Part shown: one piece after another, positions 40,032 through 50,700 of the stretch
Numbering within the stretch: position 1 is the stretch's first letter
How the letters are laid out: every line of letters begins with the position of its first letter
Assembly: GCA_009829735.1 (NCBI GenBank)
Contig: CM020620.1
Location: forward strand, 5,718,093-5,782,092
Source: Pyropia yezoensis
Taxonomy: Eukaryota; Rhodophyta; Bangiophyceae; Bangiales; Bangiaceae
Length of the DNA: 64,000 bases
Direction of reading: 5' to 3'
Notes under the pieces: model-generated
Told to the model about the DNA's origin: nothing
The model's input: the letters and a program-made list of their open reading frames with translations, nothing else
Databases searched by the model: none
Made by a program: the position numbers and the translations under genes

Positions 40032-41888
40032 TTACCCACTCGTCGGCGGCGGCGGCGGCTCCAAGTTGGAACCGTCGCGCCCGTCACGGTCGCGCAAGTG
40101 GCGACGACCGCGGCTACTCTTCTGCTTGGTATTTCGCGCAAGTTGGCGACGCAGACGCCGGACAGACTCCGTCTCCGACGAGGTAGAGGACTCCGAGACG
40201 GAGTAAGACAACTCGTCTTCCGACACGGAGGGAGACCGCCGCGAGTGACGGCGACGACGGCGAGGAGGTGAGTATGCCCGGCTTTCCCGACGCTTGCCGC
40301 GCCCAAGTGGGGCTGGCTGGGGCACTATCGACCCAATACGAGCCAACTCGGTCGTCATGAACCCCGCTACCGACTCGCAGCTCGCGGTCGCCACAACAGT
40401 ACGAACGCGCTCCTCAAGTTGAGGAGCCTCGGAAACTTGAAGGGTTGCAGCCGACGCGGCCAACCAAGAAGTGGTGCGCACCAAGTGATCATCATCTCGG
40501 AGGTCAAGGGCGTGGCCGGCAGTACCAACTTGGGATAGACCGTCAGGAGGGTGGCCCCCAAGTTGGGGGACACCGGGGTGGACGACTCAACAGCAACGCT
40601 TATCGGGATGTCCCCGTGCGGCTTGAAAGGGACAGGAGGAAGCGGAGGGGCTCGCCGAGTAGGCGGAGCCCGAGAGTAGCTGCGACCCCTACTCGAGGCC
40701 CCCGTAGTAGGTTGAGTCACATAGCCATCGTGGGAGGGCACGGCCACCACGATTGCCTTGTCCGGGGGAGGCGCAGTGTGGCGTTCCACCCCCGGGGCAT
40801 ATGGGTAGTCCCCGATGCCCAGCCCCTCTTGGAGTACCACACGGCCGTCGTGAAGTTCACGACCGACCCAGACGAACTGGCGAAGTGTGCCATCGTCCTT
40901 GGGCCCGCAGGAGGATCGGCGCGACTTGTGCTCGATGCTCTCCCACTCGATGAGCTTATGGAGGCGCAGCATCTCCTCAAGTAGAGTGAGCTGTCCTGAT
41001 GAGCACCCCTCAGCAACTAGCTGAGAGGTGAGCTGTTCCTAAACTTGGATAAGCCGGGGGGAGAGATGCCAGAGCATCCCCCGCCGCTGGACACATGACA
41101 CCCAGGTCGACATGACCTCGAGGAGCCACTGGGTTGCCAACATGGCGAACACCACGTGGTCCGGGCTAGCCGCCAACATGGCGGAGCCGAAGTGATCGAG
41201 CAACCGTGGAAGTATCGCCGGAAACCCGTAGGGGACCGCGACTTGAGGCCACCACTCGGGCTTCGTGGGGTAGTACTGCTCCTTGCTAGCAGGTGACTGC
41301 TGCGGAATCTCGAGTTGAGCCGAGGTCACTAAGTAGGGACCTCGCCGGAAGTCCTTCTCCATCCGTACATCAAAGTGATGAGTGTGCGGATCGACGTCGC
41401 GAAGGTACGGGGGGCGAGTTGCCACCGCGTCCCAAGTGAAGGTTGGCACGTCGCCAGTGCCCGGGATAGTACCCCCGCGGTCCACCATGGCCTTGGCCCG
41501 CTGCACGTCTTCGACCTCGTCATCCAGGAAGGCGAACTGGTCCGTCCTGAAGTCGGGAGGAAACTCGATCCTACGGGGGAACTTCTTCCGTAGGCGGTCC
41601 CATACGCGACTCATCGCTGTGACAAGTCGGCCTCAGCGGAGAACCGTCAACCCCTCCTCATACAGAGGCCAAGCGGGGTGAAACCACCGCCCCAAGGCCT
41701 CCCGTGGAACAACGCGTCCCGTCTCCGGGGGAGATCCTGCCGCCAACCCAAAGCCAGGTGACGCGGGCGTCCCATCCCCCGGAGCGATCGCGGAGCCCCC
41801 GCCGAAAGTCCCGGCGGGCGCTGAATCTTAGGACTTGTCCTCCATACGCTCGTCCAAGGAGTCAGTCTCCATCCCCCGGGGTCACCAT
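40032..41888 (-). pseudogene. Antisense accessory gene of Ty3-A copy 3, longer form, broken
   Basis: It starts at the conserved gagagccATG (41888) and aligns with the 353-residue antisense protein of copies 1 and 2 through DGRVVL, but carries stops and frame changes near 41620-41830, 41040 and 40490. Beyond DGRVVL it continues for about 270 codons absent from copies 1 and 2. These comprise a Pro-rich region, a helical part (EERVRTVVATASCESV) and an Arg/Ser-rich tail with SPPRRRRRHSRRSP and serine/acid repeats. The tail resembles an RS-type or nucleic-acid-binding domain (inference). The ancestral gene was therefore about twice as long. Confidence 0.7.
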
Positions 41889-42223
41889 GGCTCTCCCCAA
41901 GTTAGGGAGAGACGACCTGGTTGCAGTTGCACGAGACCCACCTCGAGTTGAGGGGGGCTCGGATCGCGGGTAGATGGGTGGCCTCCCCAGCGTGGGGCGG
42001 CCCAGGGTAAGGTGAAAAGAATGTGTTGGTGGTGGTGAGGTGCGTACCGATAAGAGCAAGCTGCCCAGTGGGCAAGCTTGAGAAGAGGGGCGGTCAACCT
42101 GACCACCTCCACGTCCACGTGACGTACCGGGGGGACAGCAAGTCGCGCCCCCAACGCCGCGATGTGCGTTTCTACGCCCCCTCGCAGGGCCGACCGGGTC
42201 GGTCGGAACTGAAGAGAGGGGAG

Positions 42224-42693
42224 TGTAGCAGTATTGACCCCCAGGTAGGGGGGGGCAACACGTGACATGCAAGGGGCGGCAGGCCACTAGCCTGACCCGT
42301 TCCTCCCCCTGCATTTCGGTCCATATTCCCTAAGTTTTGGATAGTTAGCTTCGTAGTAAATCCAACGTGGATTTGAGGGTTTTCTGCATTTATCGTCTTG
42401 AATTTTCGTGCGGCCCGGTGGGCAGGTGCTGGGATGGAGATTCTGACTGGCGAGATTCTGAGGGGACCCTGGGGGGATAAGGGGAGGGACAGCGGGGCTT
42501 GGCCTTGCTTCCCCGTCCCGACCAAGAAACTGTTGGCCCACACACCATCTTCTTGTTTGTCAGTGGGGGGATTGCCCCACAACAGGGACAGAGTGTGTGC
42601 GACTTGCACTTCTTCCGGTTCCCCCGACACAGGAGGCAGCCCTTGCGCACCGCCCCAACTCGGGTGTCGCGTTTGCGGGTGGTTTTTGCCACA
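42224..42693 (+). repeat. Ty3-A copy 3, 3' LTR
   Basis: 470 bp, the reverse complement of the other Ty3-A LTRs. It begins TGTAGCAG, a changed terminus (A for G), and ends TTTTTGCCACA. The polypurine tract GAAGAGAGGGGAG lies at 42211-42223 just before it. Its variants match the right end of the copy 2 LTR. Confidence 0.9.
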
Positions 42694-43736
42694 CTGATTC
42701 CAGTTCCGTCCCCCCACAAATGGCTCTCGTGGGCGGTGATGGGGCGATGGATACCCCGGTGGCGCCCGTGGCCCCGGGATTTGTTCGAACCCCGACCACG
42801 GCTTATGGTCAGGGGAGGGGGCGTGGATATCAGTCGTGGGCCGCGCGGAGGGGTCAGCGGTGGGCCCGGACGGCTTCCGAGCCCCTGCCGACGACCAAAC
42901 TCTTGTCGTGCCGGCGACAACAGGCGCGGACGAGCACGGCCGCCGCCGTTGCCCTGCAGGTTTACGGGGGGCGGGACACGCGTCCGGCGTGGAACGAGCG
43001 CACCCTGCCCGTGCCGCGTCGAGGAGCGACGGCGCCGCCGGCGACGCGGTCGACCGTCGTCCTCCACTTCTGAGTAGCAGGGTGAGGGAGGGGGGGGGGT
43101 CGTGGGTGCCGATGAGGATGAAGGAGAGGAGCGCCGGCGTCGCCGCCCCATTTCACCCTCTAAAATAGTCGTTCGGGAGGGGGGGTTGCGGAAGGCTGCC
43201 TCGACGCCGCAGCCGCCATGACGATAGCGCAGGCAGCAGGGTAAAACTGCCCCAACAGGTCCGATTGGGGGTCCCACGGCCCGTGTACGTTCTGGGGAGC
43301 GGTGAGGAAGGTGTAGCACGGTGGATGGACCCGCGTGGGGAGGCGCGGGGGGTCCCACAGCGCAAACCACGCACACAGGGCCAGGCGCGGCGGCAGCGCG
43401 CTCGTTGTGGGTGAAAGGAATCGGCAGCGGGTGGCTTGGAGGAGCTTGGAGCGGGGGGGGCGGGGGGCCGGGGGGGGGTAACCACGAGAGTGACGGCGGA
43501 GGGGATCGTGGGGAAGAGGGCGAGGGTTGGACCTCCCGCACCCCAGTGGTTGGCACCTAGAAAACGGGTCACGACACTGTAGCAGCGGCTGCAGGGTGCA
43601 ACATGTATCCCCCGATAGCTCACACCCCCGCGACGTTGGTGGACAGCACGGGCCAACCACCTATTGGCGGCTCGAGCGCCAGAGACATCGCGCCGCGCTT
43701 TTCTGCGCCGGCTGCGCAAACGCTCGTACCCCCCCG

Positions 43737-44000
43737 TCCTCGACACCTCCCCCGCCCACTCACGCTCAAAACTGATGGATAGGCCTGGGCGCCCACGTGG
43801 CAGCGGCCCCACGGCACGCGGGGCGAGAAAGTCGCTCCCCCGCCTCACCACCCTTCTCTGCTCCCCCGACCTCGACTCCTCCCCCGCCCACTCACGTTCA
43901 AAACTGATGGATAGGCCTGGGCGCCCACGTGGCGGCGGCCCCACGGCGCGCGGCGCGAGAACGTCGCTTCCCCGCGTCACCACCCTTCTCTGCTCGCCCG
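43737..44000. repeat. Two-unit tandem duplication, 132-bp period
   Basis: The block containing CTGATGGATAGGCCTGGGCG occurs at 43772 and again at 43904 with the same surroundings, differing by a few substitutions. The period is not tied to a supported gene, although 132 is a multiple of three. Confidence 0.85.
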
Positions 44001-45662
44001 CGACGGTGACCGGTTTTGGCCACCTTGCTGACCGCGCCCTCGCCGCCGCTCAGCTCCCCGCGCGAGGCCCAGCTCCAATTTCCACTAGAAGACGTTGGTG
44101 GACGGTGCCCCCCACCCACCGCCCCGCTGGCCACAGTCGCTCCCGCCCCCACCGGCCCTCCCATGCATCCTGGGTAGTGCCCCCGCGCCCGCCCCGCACA
44201 CACCCCCCTCACGACAGCGGACGTCGCGGGGCACCCACTTGTCAGCGCCTCGCAGGCGCTCTGCGCGTGCGTTATTTTGGGGCGCCTGAGGCGCAGCACT
44301 CTGCGCATGCGCTATTTGGGGTGCCTGGGAGGCGCCTGGCCTGAGACAGCCGGCGCGCCCGATGCCTCCCGCCCCCTTTCCCCCTCAGTGGGCCAGTGGA
44401 CCGCCCCCCACTGTACAGCAGAAAACCCGTCGAGCTCACCGACACTGATCAGAGGACCCCCCTGAAGGATCGGTCCTGATTTTTGCCCCGCAAAGAATCT
44501 CCCGGCGAGGAAGGAAGGATCTGCCACCCGATGCGCCACACGTTGCAGTCGTTGCCAACGGTGCTCCTCTGTGATTGGACAGGTACCCCCTATCTACACC
44601 TTCCTCAGTCAGGATAGCATGGGGGCCTTATTTCTATGCATCGTCATGCGCAGGGAGGTGCAACGAACCGTACGTGGGCGCTGTGGGAGTGGACATCACC
44701 GCCTGCGTTGACGCTGCCGCTGATTGCTCGTGCTGCGAGTCTGTGTTGGCCAAACTCTCGCGCCAGTCCACGGTGTCTCTCCGGACAGCTGAGGGGCTCA
44801 CAAGCAAAACGCAGGTGGCAGATGGCAAGCTGTGGTTGCGCAAGGCGACGCGCTGTAGACCACGCGTTCCTTCCACGGGAATCCGTGTCGAAGCCGCACA
44901 GGCAAGAGATGTAAAACTTTGGGGTCAGCGAGGGCGGCTCGTCTGGCGCTACACCGCAAAATTCAGCGTGAAGTCCAGTCCAAAATAATATCTGTGGCGG
45001 ATGATGTCTCAACCGGCACAGAGGTCCTCCAGCCGCCGCTGGTCGCACCGAAACAGAAACGTTGTCATTGACCGACTAGAAATCACATTTGGCGATCCTC
45101 CGGAGCTGCTGGATTCCTCCGGCAGAGCCGTGCATGGCGGTGACGTGTGCTCCCACGCCAGAGAGCGCCCGTCCGCCTCGGTCGCGGACCACCGCACAAG
45201 CTTCGGGGATCTCGCGCCCGCTACGAGCACATTCTGTCGCCAAGTGTACAGCGAGTGATTGCCCGCCACGTTTCCGTAACCGGGCACCCTTAATCCATAG
45301 TTCACTGCTGAGCCCATCGTAATCATGCAACGTGTCCGCACAATATGCAAACATTCTAACGGATGTGGGTAGTATCGCAGCATTCTAGACGAAACCAGTT
45401 ACATTTGGGCACACTTTGGTGTACTTCGGTGCTGTCCGTGGTTCAACGTTGGAACTGTGGACGACGAGCACCAACGGCCGTCGCGGCCGCGAGAACACAC
45501 GAGACCGCCAAAACCAGCCACCAATATGTCCAGATGAACCTGTTTCGAGCATGTAGCCCCTGTCCCCGCATTAAGTACAATCGTCGCTCTTTTTGCGTAT
45601 GGCTCACGGATGGCTCGACCCTGTCCGCCAACCGCAGGCGGCCACGTTGTCCTACGTGGCAT

Positions 45663-45682
45663 TCTGAAATGGCCATTTCAGA
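45663..45682. other. 20-bp perfect palindrome
   Basis: The sequence is TCTGAAATGG followed by its exact reverse complement. It lies in otherwise unremarkable sequence about 600 bp upstream of the CBM gene and could be a dimer-binding site. Confidence 0.7.
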
Positions 45683-46292
45683 GCTCTGGGGCGACGTCGC
45701 TAGACGTGCTCTTAATACACGCCCTGTGAATTTGAGGAGAATAGCAACGGGGCTGATGAAATGCACGACAATACGAAGTCAGGTGCGCATTCTCAAAATG
45801 AAATCCCACTCCCTGAAAGTACCACGTGTCACTCTCTCGTCCAGCGCGCGGCGCTTCTTTTTTCTTGACGTGACGTCACGAGACCGTGTTGCGAGGGTGA
45901 CACCCCACCCTCTTTTCGAGTGGAAATGAATCGGTTGCATGCATAGTGGCTTCAACGGTGGACGACGACCCGGCTGGGCCGCGCATTTCGTCCGTTGACG
46001 TGCAGTGGGACGGGCGCTTTGCTCGAGCCTCATTGTGGTGTGCCGCGCCCCAGGCCAGGAGCGGTGCGCCCGCGCTTAGTGAGCAAATGGGCGGGGGGGC
46101 GCTGGTAGGCTGCAATTCTCGGTCGTTTAACCCGACGCTGCTGACCCGCCCGCCCGTCGACCCGCTCCCCGGCGGTGTGCGACACTCTTTTCTCCGCTTT
46201 GACTCGACTTTCGATCCTTCTAGTCCACCCTTCTTCCCCTCCCCCCCCTCCGCCACCCCATCCTCACCCTACCCCACACCCATCACCCCGCC

Positions 46293-46934
46293 ATGGCTGA
46301 AGCTATCCGCAGTGCAACCGTCGGCGTTGTCGACACCATCGCCGCCGTCACCACTGGCATTGCGGACAAGCTGGGCGGCACCACCCCCTCTTCACAGACG
46401 TCCCTCGTGCCCCCCCCCCCGGCGGCTACCGCGGAGCACACCAACCCGCCTCGACCGGAACACCTGCCGCCCGGTGGCGCCCTGCCCGTCGCCCACCCGC
46501 CGCCGCTGTCACCGGGGGCGCAGGCAACGGTCGCGGGGGGCACGGTCACCACCCCCGTCGGCGCGGGCGCGGCGGTGGCGCAGCCGGTGGCCTCTGTGTC
46601 TGTGGAGGACGGGGCGGCCGCCGCCGCCTCTGATCCCACCGCACCCGCGTCGGCGCCACTGCCGACGACGGTGGCGTCGGCGGTGGCGACCGATGGGCGG
46701 CGAATGGTCCGCTTTCGGTGGGTGATGGCCACCACCTCGTCGGTGGTGGTCAAGGGCAGCTGGGATGGCTGGACAGGGGAGGTGGGTTGCGCAGGGGAGG
46801 GTGGGGAGGTGGCCCTCTTGCCAGGCACCTACACATGGAAGTACATTATCGACGGTGAGTATGTGTGTGGCAAGGGGTCAGACGTGGTAGTGGACGCGGA
46901 GGGCAATAGCAACCACGTGCTGACCGTGGAGTGA
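46293..46934 (+). CDS. AMPK-beta-like glycogen/starch-binding (CBM48/CBM20-type) protein, 213 aa
   Basis: Residues about 138-213 form a carbohydrate-binding module of the AMPK-beta type: RFRWV, then GSWDGW (155-160), LPGTYTWKYIIDGEY (176-190) and GNSNHVLTVE. Residues equivalent to sugar contacts of AMPK-beta are Trp157/Trp160, Lys183 and Asn207; Tyr190 replaces the second Trp. The first 130 residues are Pro/Ala/Thr-rich and probably disordered, after a short amphipathic start (AEAIRSATVGVVDTIAAVTTG). No kinase-interaction domain is present, so it is not a full AMPK beta subunit. Binding to cytosolic alpha-glucan (floridean starch, if this is a red alga) is inference. The ATG context gccATGgc is strong, and a pyrimidine-rich stretch precedes it at 46225-46285. 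Confidence 0.85.
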   Translation: MAEAIRSATVGVVDTIAAVTTGIADKLGGTTPSSQTSLVPPPPAATAEHTNPPRPEHLPPGGALPVAHPPPLSPGAQATVAGGTVTTPVGAGAAVAQPVASVSVEDGAAAAASDPTAPASAPLPTTVASAVATDGRRMVRFRWVMATTSSVVVKGSWDGWTGEVGCAGEGGEVALLPGTYTWKYIIDGEYVCGKGSDVVVDAEGNSNHVLTVE

Positions 46935-47746
46935 GAGTGAATGGGGGGCAGTAAGGGTAGTTGATGCATGCCTGGCCAGATACGTCCCTGCGTTTGATGA
47001 GTATGAGAGGAGCCCACGTCGGATAGGGCAGGGACAGCATCTCACCAAGCAGTGGGGAGGGAGCGGATGGGGATGACCCTCTGGGCGGGTACGAAACGAC
47101 ACGGTGGGCGGGTGCGCCGCGCTGCCCGCCGTGCTGCCCGCCGCCTACAGGGGAAGCAGGTGGTGGTGTCGTCAAGCTCGTGCAGCAGGGCGGGGGGGGG
47201 AGTCAGCCGCGACGCAGCCGCGACGGTCGCCGAAGCGAGAGAGTTCAGGTCGGGCGGCGGCGGGCGGGCGGTCCATGCCTGGCGTACGTGCACTCAGCCC
47301 GTCGCGTCCGTCGCCAAGCACATCAGCTCCACTCGCAGAAGCTTGAAATACGTAGCAACAACACAAAGGTTCGGAGAGCAGAGTCTGCTGCCCCCCACAC
47401 ACTGCACCACTGTACAAAGATAGCAGCCCCTTGGCTGATCCTGGAACAATATTAGTCGTATTCCAAATCCTGGGGGGACTACCCAATTCGTGGGCGTACC
47501 AGGGGGCCCCCCCCTAGAGATGCAATCCTGGGGGGTCGCGGTCCCCCCAGGCCGAGGGGGCCCCCCCTAGAGAAGCAATCCTGGGGGGTCGCGGTACACT
47601 CACGCCGAATGAGGGAAGATTGTTTACGTTAGCACTTTAATGCAATTGCTTGGTAGTTGCGGCCGACGTTCGACGCGGGTTGGCCTCGGCAGGTCAGAGG
47701 TCTGCGCGCAGGTGTGCGTGCCGCGCTTGCCCCCGCACGGCCGCGG
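46935..47746. other. Spacer between the CBM gene and the giant gene
   Basis: No supported gene. It presumably carries the 3' untranslated part of the CBM gene and the promoter and leader of the next gene. The weakly AT-rich CACTTTAATGCAATTG at 47633-47648 is the only promoter-like stretch noted. Confidence 0.5.
47501..47595. repeat. Short direct repeat, about 42 bp, twice
   Basis: The units at 47501-47542 and 47555-47595 both read AGGGGGCCCCCCC-TAGAGA-GCAATCCTGGGGGGTCGCGGT with one-base differences. Each half contains a GGGGGCCCCC self-complementary core. Confidence 0.8.
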
Positions 47747-50700
47747 ATGGCCGAGGCGGCGGCCCCTGTCCCTGGCGCCGGCGCCGAGGTCAGGTAAGTT
47801 GCGACGAGGACCGTCGTCGCGGGGGGGAAGGCGCGTTTTTCTGTCCATGGACTAGATGGGTACGGCTGGCAGCGTCGTTGAGTGGGCACGTGGGCGGCGT
47901 GTCTGGGTAGCGGCGTGTTGGCGTCCAGGGGGAGGGGTCTGGTAGGTTTGGCCAACTGGTTCTGATGGTGGGCGCGGGGTTGTGCACGTGCTAACACAGC
48001 TGCGTTCTGTTTGTTGTTTGCTCTGGTATGGGTGGCACCGCTGGTGTCGGCGCCCCGTTCATTGGGCTGTGCTTGGCGGTGCGACAGTCTTCGGATAGCG
48101 ACGTTTGTCCAGGGAAACCAGAAGAAGAAAGTGGCTCTGCTGCCGTCTGCCTTGGTGTGAGGCATATGGCGGGAAGCAGGTATGTTTTGGGGTTTTTGGT
48201 CAGAGCAGTGGGGAGGACTGTGTTCACGTGGCCGCTCGATGAGCAAGTCGGTTACGATGAAACACTTTTTGGTGACTAACGCGTCGTTTGCATTCATTTT
48301 TGGTGCTTTTTCTTATCTCTGCCTCGTTCCCTTCTCCCACGACTGACTTCATGTTGTTGTTCTGATGTCCAGGCTCGCTTCGGAACCTGTTGTACCTGAG
48401 CTGCCTGCTGAAGGCCTTGAGTTGTCCTGCGGCCCAGGGTTGGACTTTGGCGACTGCTATGCATCTGTTGCTGTCTGCCGCCGTGTCTCTGTCCGTAACC
48501 TGTCGCAGGAACGGGTGGATGTGCAGCTGTCCTCGGATAAGCCGGGCCAGGTGGTGTATGAGCTGTTGTCAGATTGGAGCGCGGAGCCCACAGCCGCGTC
48601 GCATGGCTCGGGCGCTTCCGACTCGGCGTCGGCCAGCGACGCGGACAGTGACGGGGATGGCGGGCATCATGACTCGTCCAACGCGCCACGTGACCGCTTT
48701 CACAGCCCCTTCCCAACAAGGACACCCTCGCAGTTGCGTCTTTCCGGTCCCGCGTCGACCGGACGGGTCAGTCCAGCGCCTGTCGTCCTTCCTGCTGGGG
48801 GCTCTGCGCTCCCCGCACTGCTTTCCCCCGTGACTCTACACGCCAACGTGGCCAACGTGGTGTCCCGTGCGGCAGAGCTGGGTGTGGGGGAGGGATCGTC
48901 TGCTGTGGGTCGCGTACAGGCACCCGCTGGGAGCGCATCTTTGGGGCTTCCCCTGCCTGGCCCCGAGCCCCGTACGGCACCGACGGCGGGCCTCAAGCCC
49001 CCTCTGGCGGTCCCTCCGCTCCTCCTTCCCAAGCCGCAGTCGTCTCTTCGCGACGCCACGGCTGACACGACCGGTGGTGCCGGGGACCTCAACCTCTCTG
49101 CCATCGACGCTGCCACTGCCCCGATTGTTCGCGCGAGCGGCGGGGAGCGGAAGAACTGCGTGGAGGAGGTTTCCCTTAACCCAGGGCAGCGTCGGTTCCT
49201 GCACGTCTGGATTACGCCAGCGACCAGCCGCAAACGCGGCGTGCCGGGGGGGTCCTCGGGGGGGGGAGGGACGTCGCTGGATGGGGCATTAGGGGGGGGC
49301 AATGCCACCACTGTGGCTGGAGGTGACACCAGCGCCAGCAGCGCGCCTAGCGGCGACGAAGCCACCGGAGACAGCGAGGTTAAGTCGGATGGTGGCTCTG
49401 GCGTGGGAGGCGACGACGCAGACGGCTCGTTGTCCGTTGGCGAAGGCTCCCTGCTTCCCACGTCCTTCCACCTTCTCTTCCAGTCCAAGGCGCATGGCGT
49501 TAAGGCGGTTGTCGCTCGCGCGCGCGTCTGCCAGTCAATAGTACTCGTGGAGCCCCTTCACGTGCACCTGGGCGACTGCTCCATCCCGACAGTCTACTCC
49601 ACGGTTGTGCACTTGCTGAACGGGTCGGACATGCCCGCTCGGCTGGCCGTGCGCTACTCTTCTCAGTGCGTTGTTGCTGCTACGCACGACCTTGTCATCC
49701 CCCCTCGCGAGTCGCACGACCTCAAGTTGGAGTTCACTGCTCGAAACATCAACCCCGAGTACCGCAAGCAGGTGACCGTGGTGAATCTGTGCAACCCAGC
49801 AAATGACAACATCTTCACTCTCCGAGCGAACGTCATTGACCGCAATCGCGTGACACTGCACGCGCTCTTTTACAAGGTGCTGGCACCCAAGGTAACCAAC
49901 GAGATTGACTTTGGCACGACTGTCGAGCACCAGGCGTCCATTCGAGTGTTTCGTATCAAGAACATCACCAACTCCTCGCTGCGTCTGCTGCTTGACGCGG
50001 GGTGCGATGTGACCTTCTACGTGCCCAAGGCGATTGCTGACGTGTCGGCGTTGACGCCTACCATTGGCGGCGCGGCCGACTTGGTACCCGGGGCCGATAC
50101 TGTGAGCACTGCCCCAGGCACCGGGAGGCCAGGTGGTTCGCGCGGCCGCCGCGGCCTTGACTGTCTTCCCTGTGTTGCCGAAGATTCTTTTCTCAAGCTC
50201 CCGAGCGAGCCATCTCTGCCCCCCGGTGCCGGTTTAGGGCACTCTGCTCGGTCATCCGCGCCGCCCGGCGATGCTCTTACTTTGGCGCGGATGAGCTCCC
50301 ACACATCGCTGCCCCGTCGCAACCCTCGCGAAGGCGGTGGGCTTGGCGGTGGTATGCGCACTAGTACCAGCATGTCGTCAGACTTGCGTGCGGACATGCA
50401 CTCTAGCAAGTCTGCGCTCGACGACGCCCCAAGCGACGGAGACACGTCGCTCATCATCAAAGCGCTGCTAGAGCGCAAGTTGTTTGAGAACGTCGCCATC
50501 CGTCCGTCTTCCACGTCGTCTGGCGTGAACTCTGCCTCGATCATCCCTTCTCGTCCGGCCACACGTGTGGCTCCGTCAGAGGACCCCTCGGCGACGAGCA
50601 CAATGTCCCTGCCAACGACGATGAGTCCTTCAATGGAATGGCAACAAGAGGTGCCGGCGGCGGGTGAATCGGGCGGCGGCTTGCACCGTCACCGTTCCCC

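Larger units (their letters stand above)
38305..42693 (+). mobile_element. Ty3-A copy 3, 5'-truncated and decayed
   Basis: The plus-strand remnant of a Ty3-A element begins abruptly at the integrase N-terminus (PVDDDIPIVG). It keeps the integrase, the antisense gene, the polypurine tract and the 3' LTR. It is about 10% or more diverged from copies 1 and 2, carries several indels, and is an independent, older member. It retains about 840 bp (39990-40825) that copies 1 and 2 have lost. Confidence 0.9.
42694..46292. other. Host spacer, no recognised gene
   Basis: Several open frames of 60-190 codons occur on both strands, all overlapping and without recognisable motifs. One plus-strand frame from an ATG at 42723 (MALVGGDGAMDTPVAPVAPG) to 43073 is the least unlikely short gene but has no support beyond being open. 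The stretch also holds a 132-bp tandem duplication (43737-44000), a degenerate repeat of about 37 bp near 44255-44335, and a 20-bp palindrome at 45663. A GTGACGTCAC motif (45870-45879) lies about 410 bp before the next gene and resembles a bZIP/CRE site. Confidence 0.55.

Noticed and set aside
4880..42693. CRISPR-like or bacterial defence array suggested by regular repeats
   Set aside because: The repeats are LTRs and large element copies; no short repeat-spacer pattern exists, and the gene content is eukaryotic.
42390..43556. Minus-strand frame of 388 codons
   Set aside because: It runs through the Ty3-A copy 3 LTR and contains the same shadow peptide as the other LTR copies.
43153..44344. 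Overlapping frames on both strands across the 132-bp duplication
   Set aside because: No motif is visible, both strands are equally open, and composition is that of the spacer.
47629..48297. Minus-strand frame of 222 codons
   Set aside because: It covers the predicted first exon and intron of the giant gene and has no motif.
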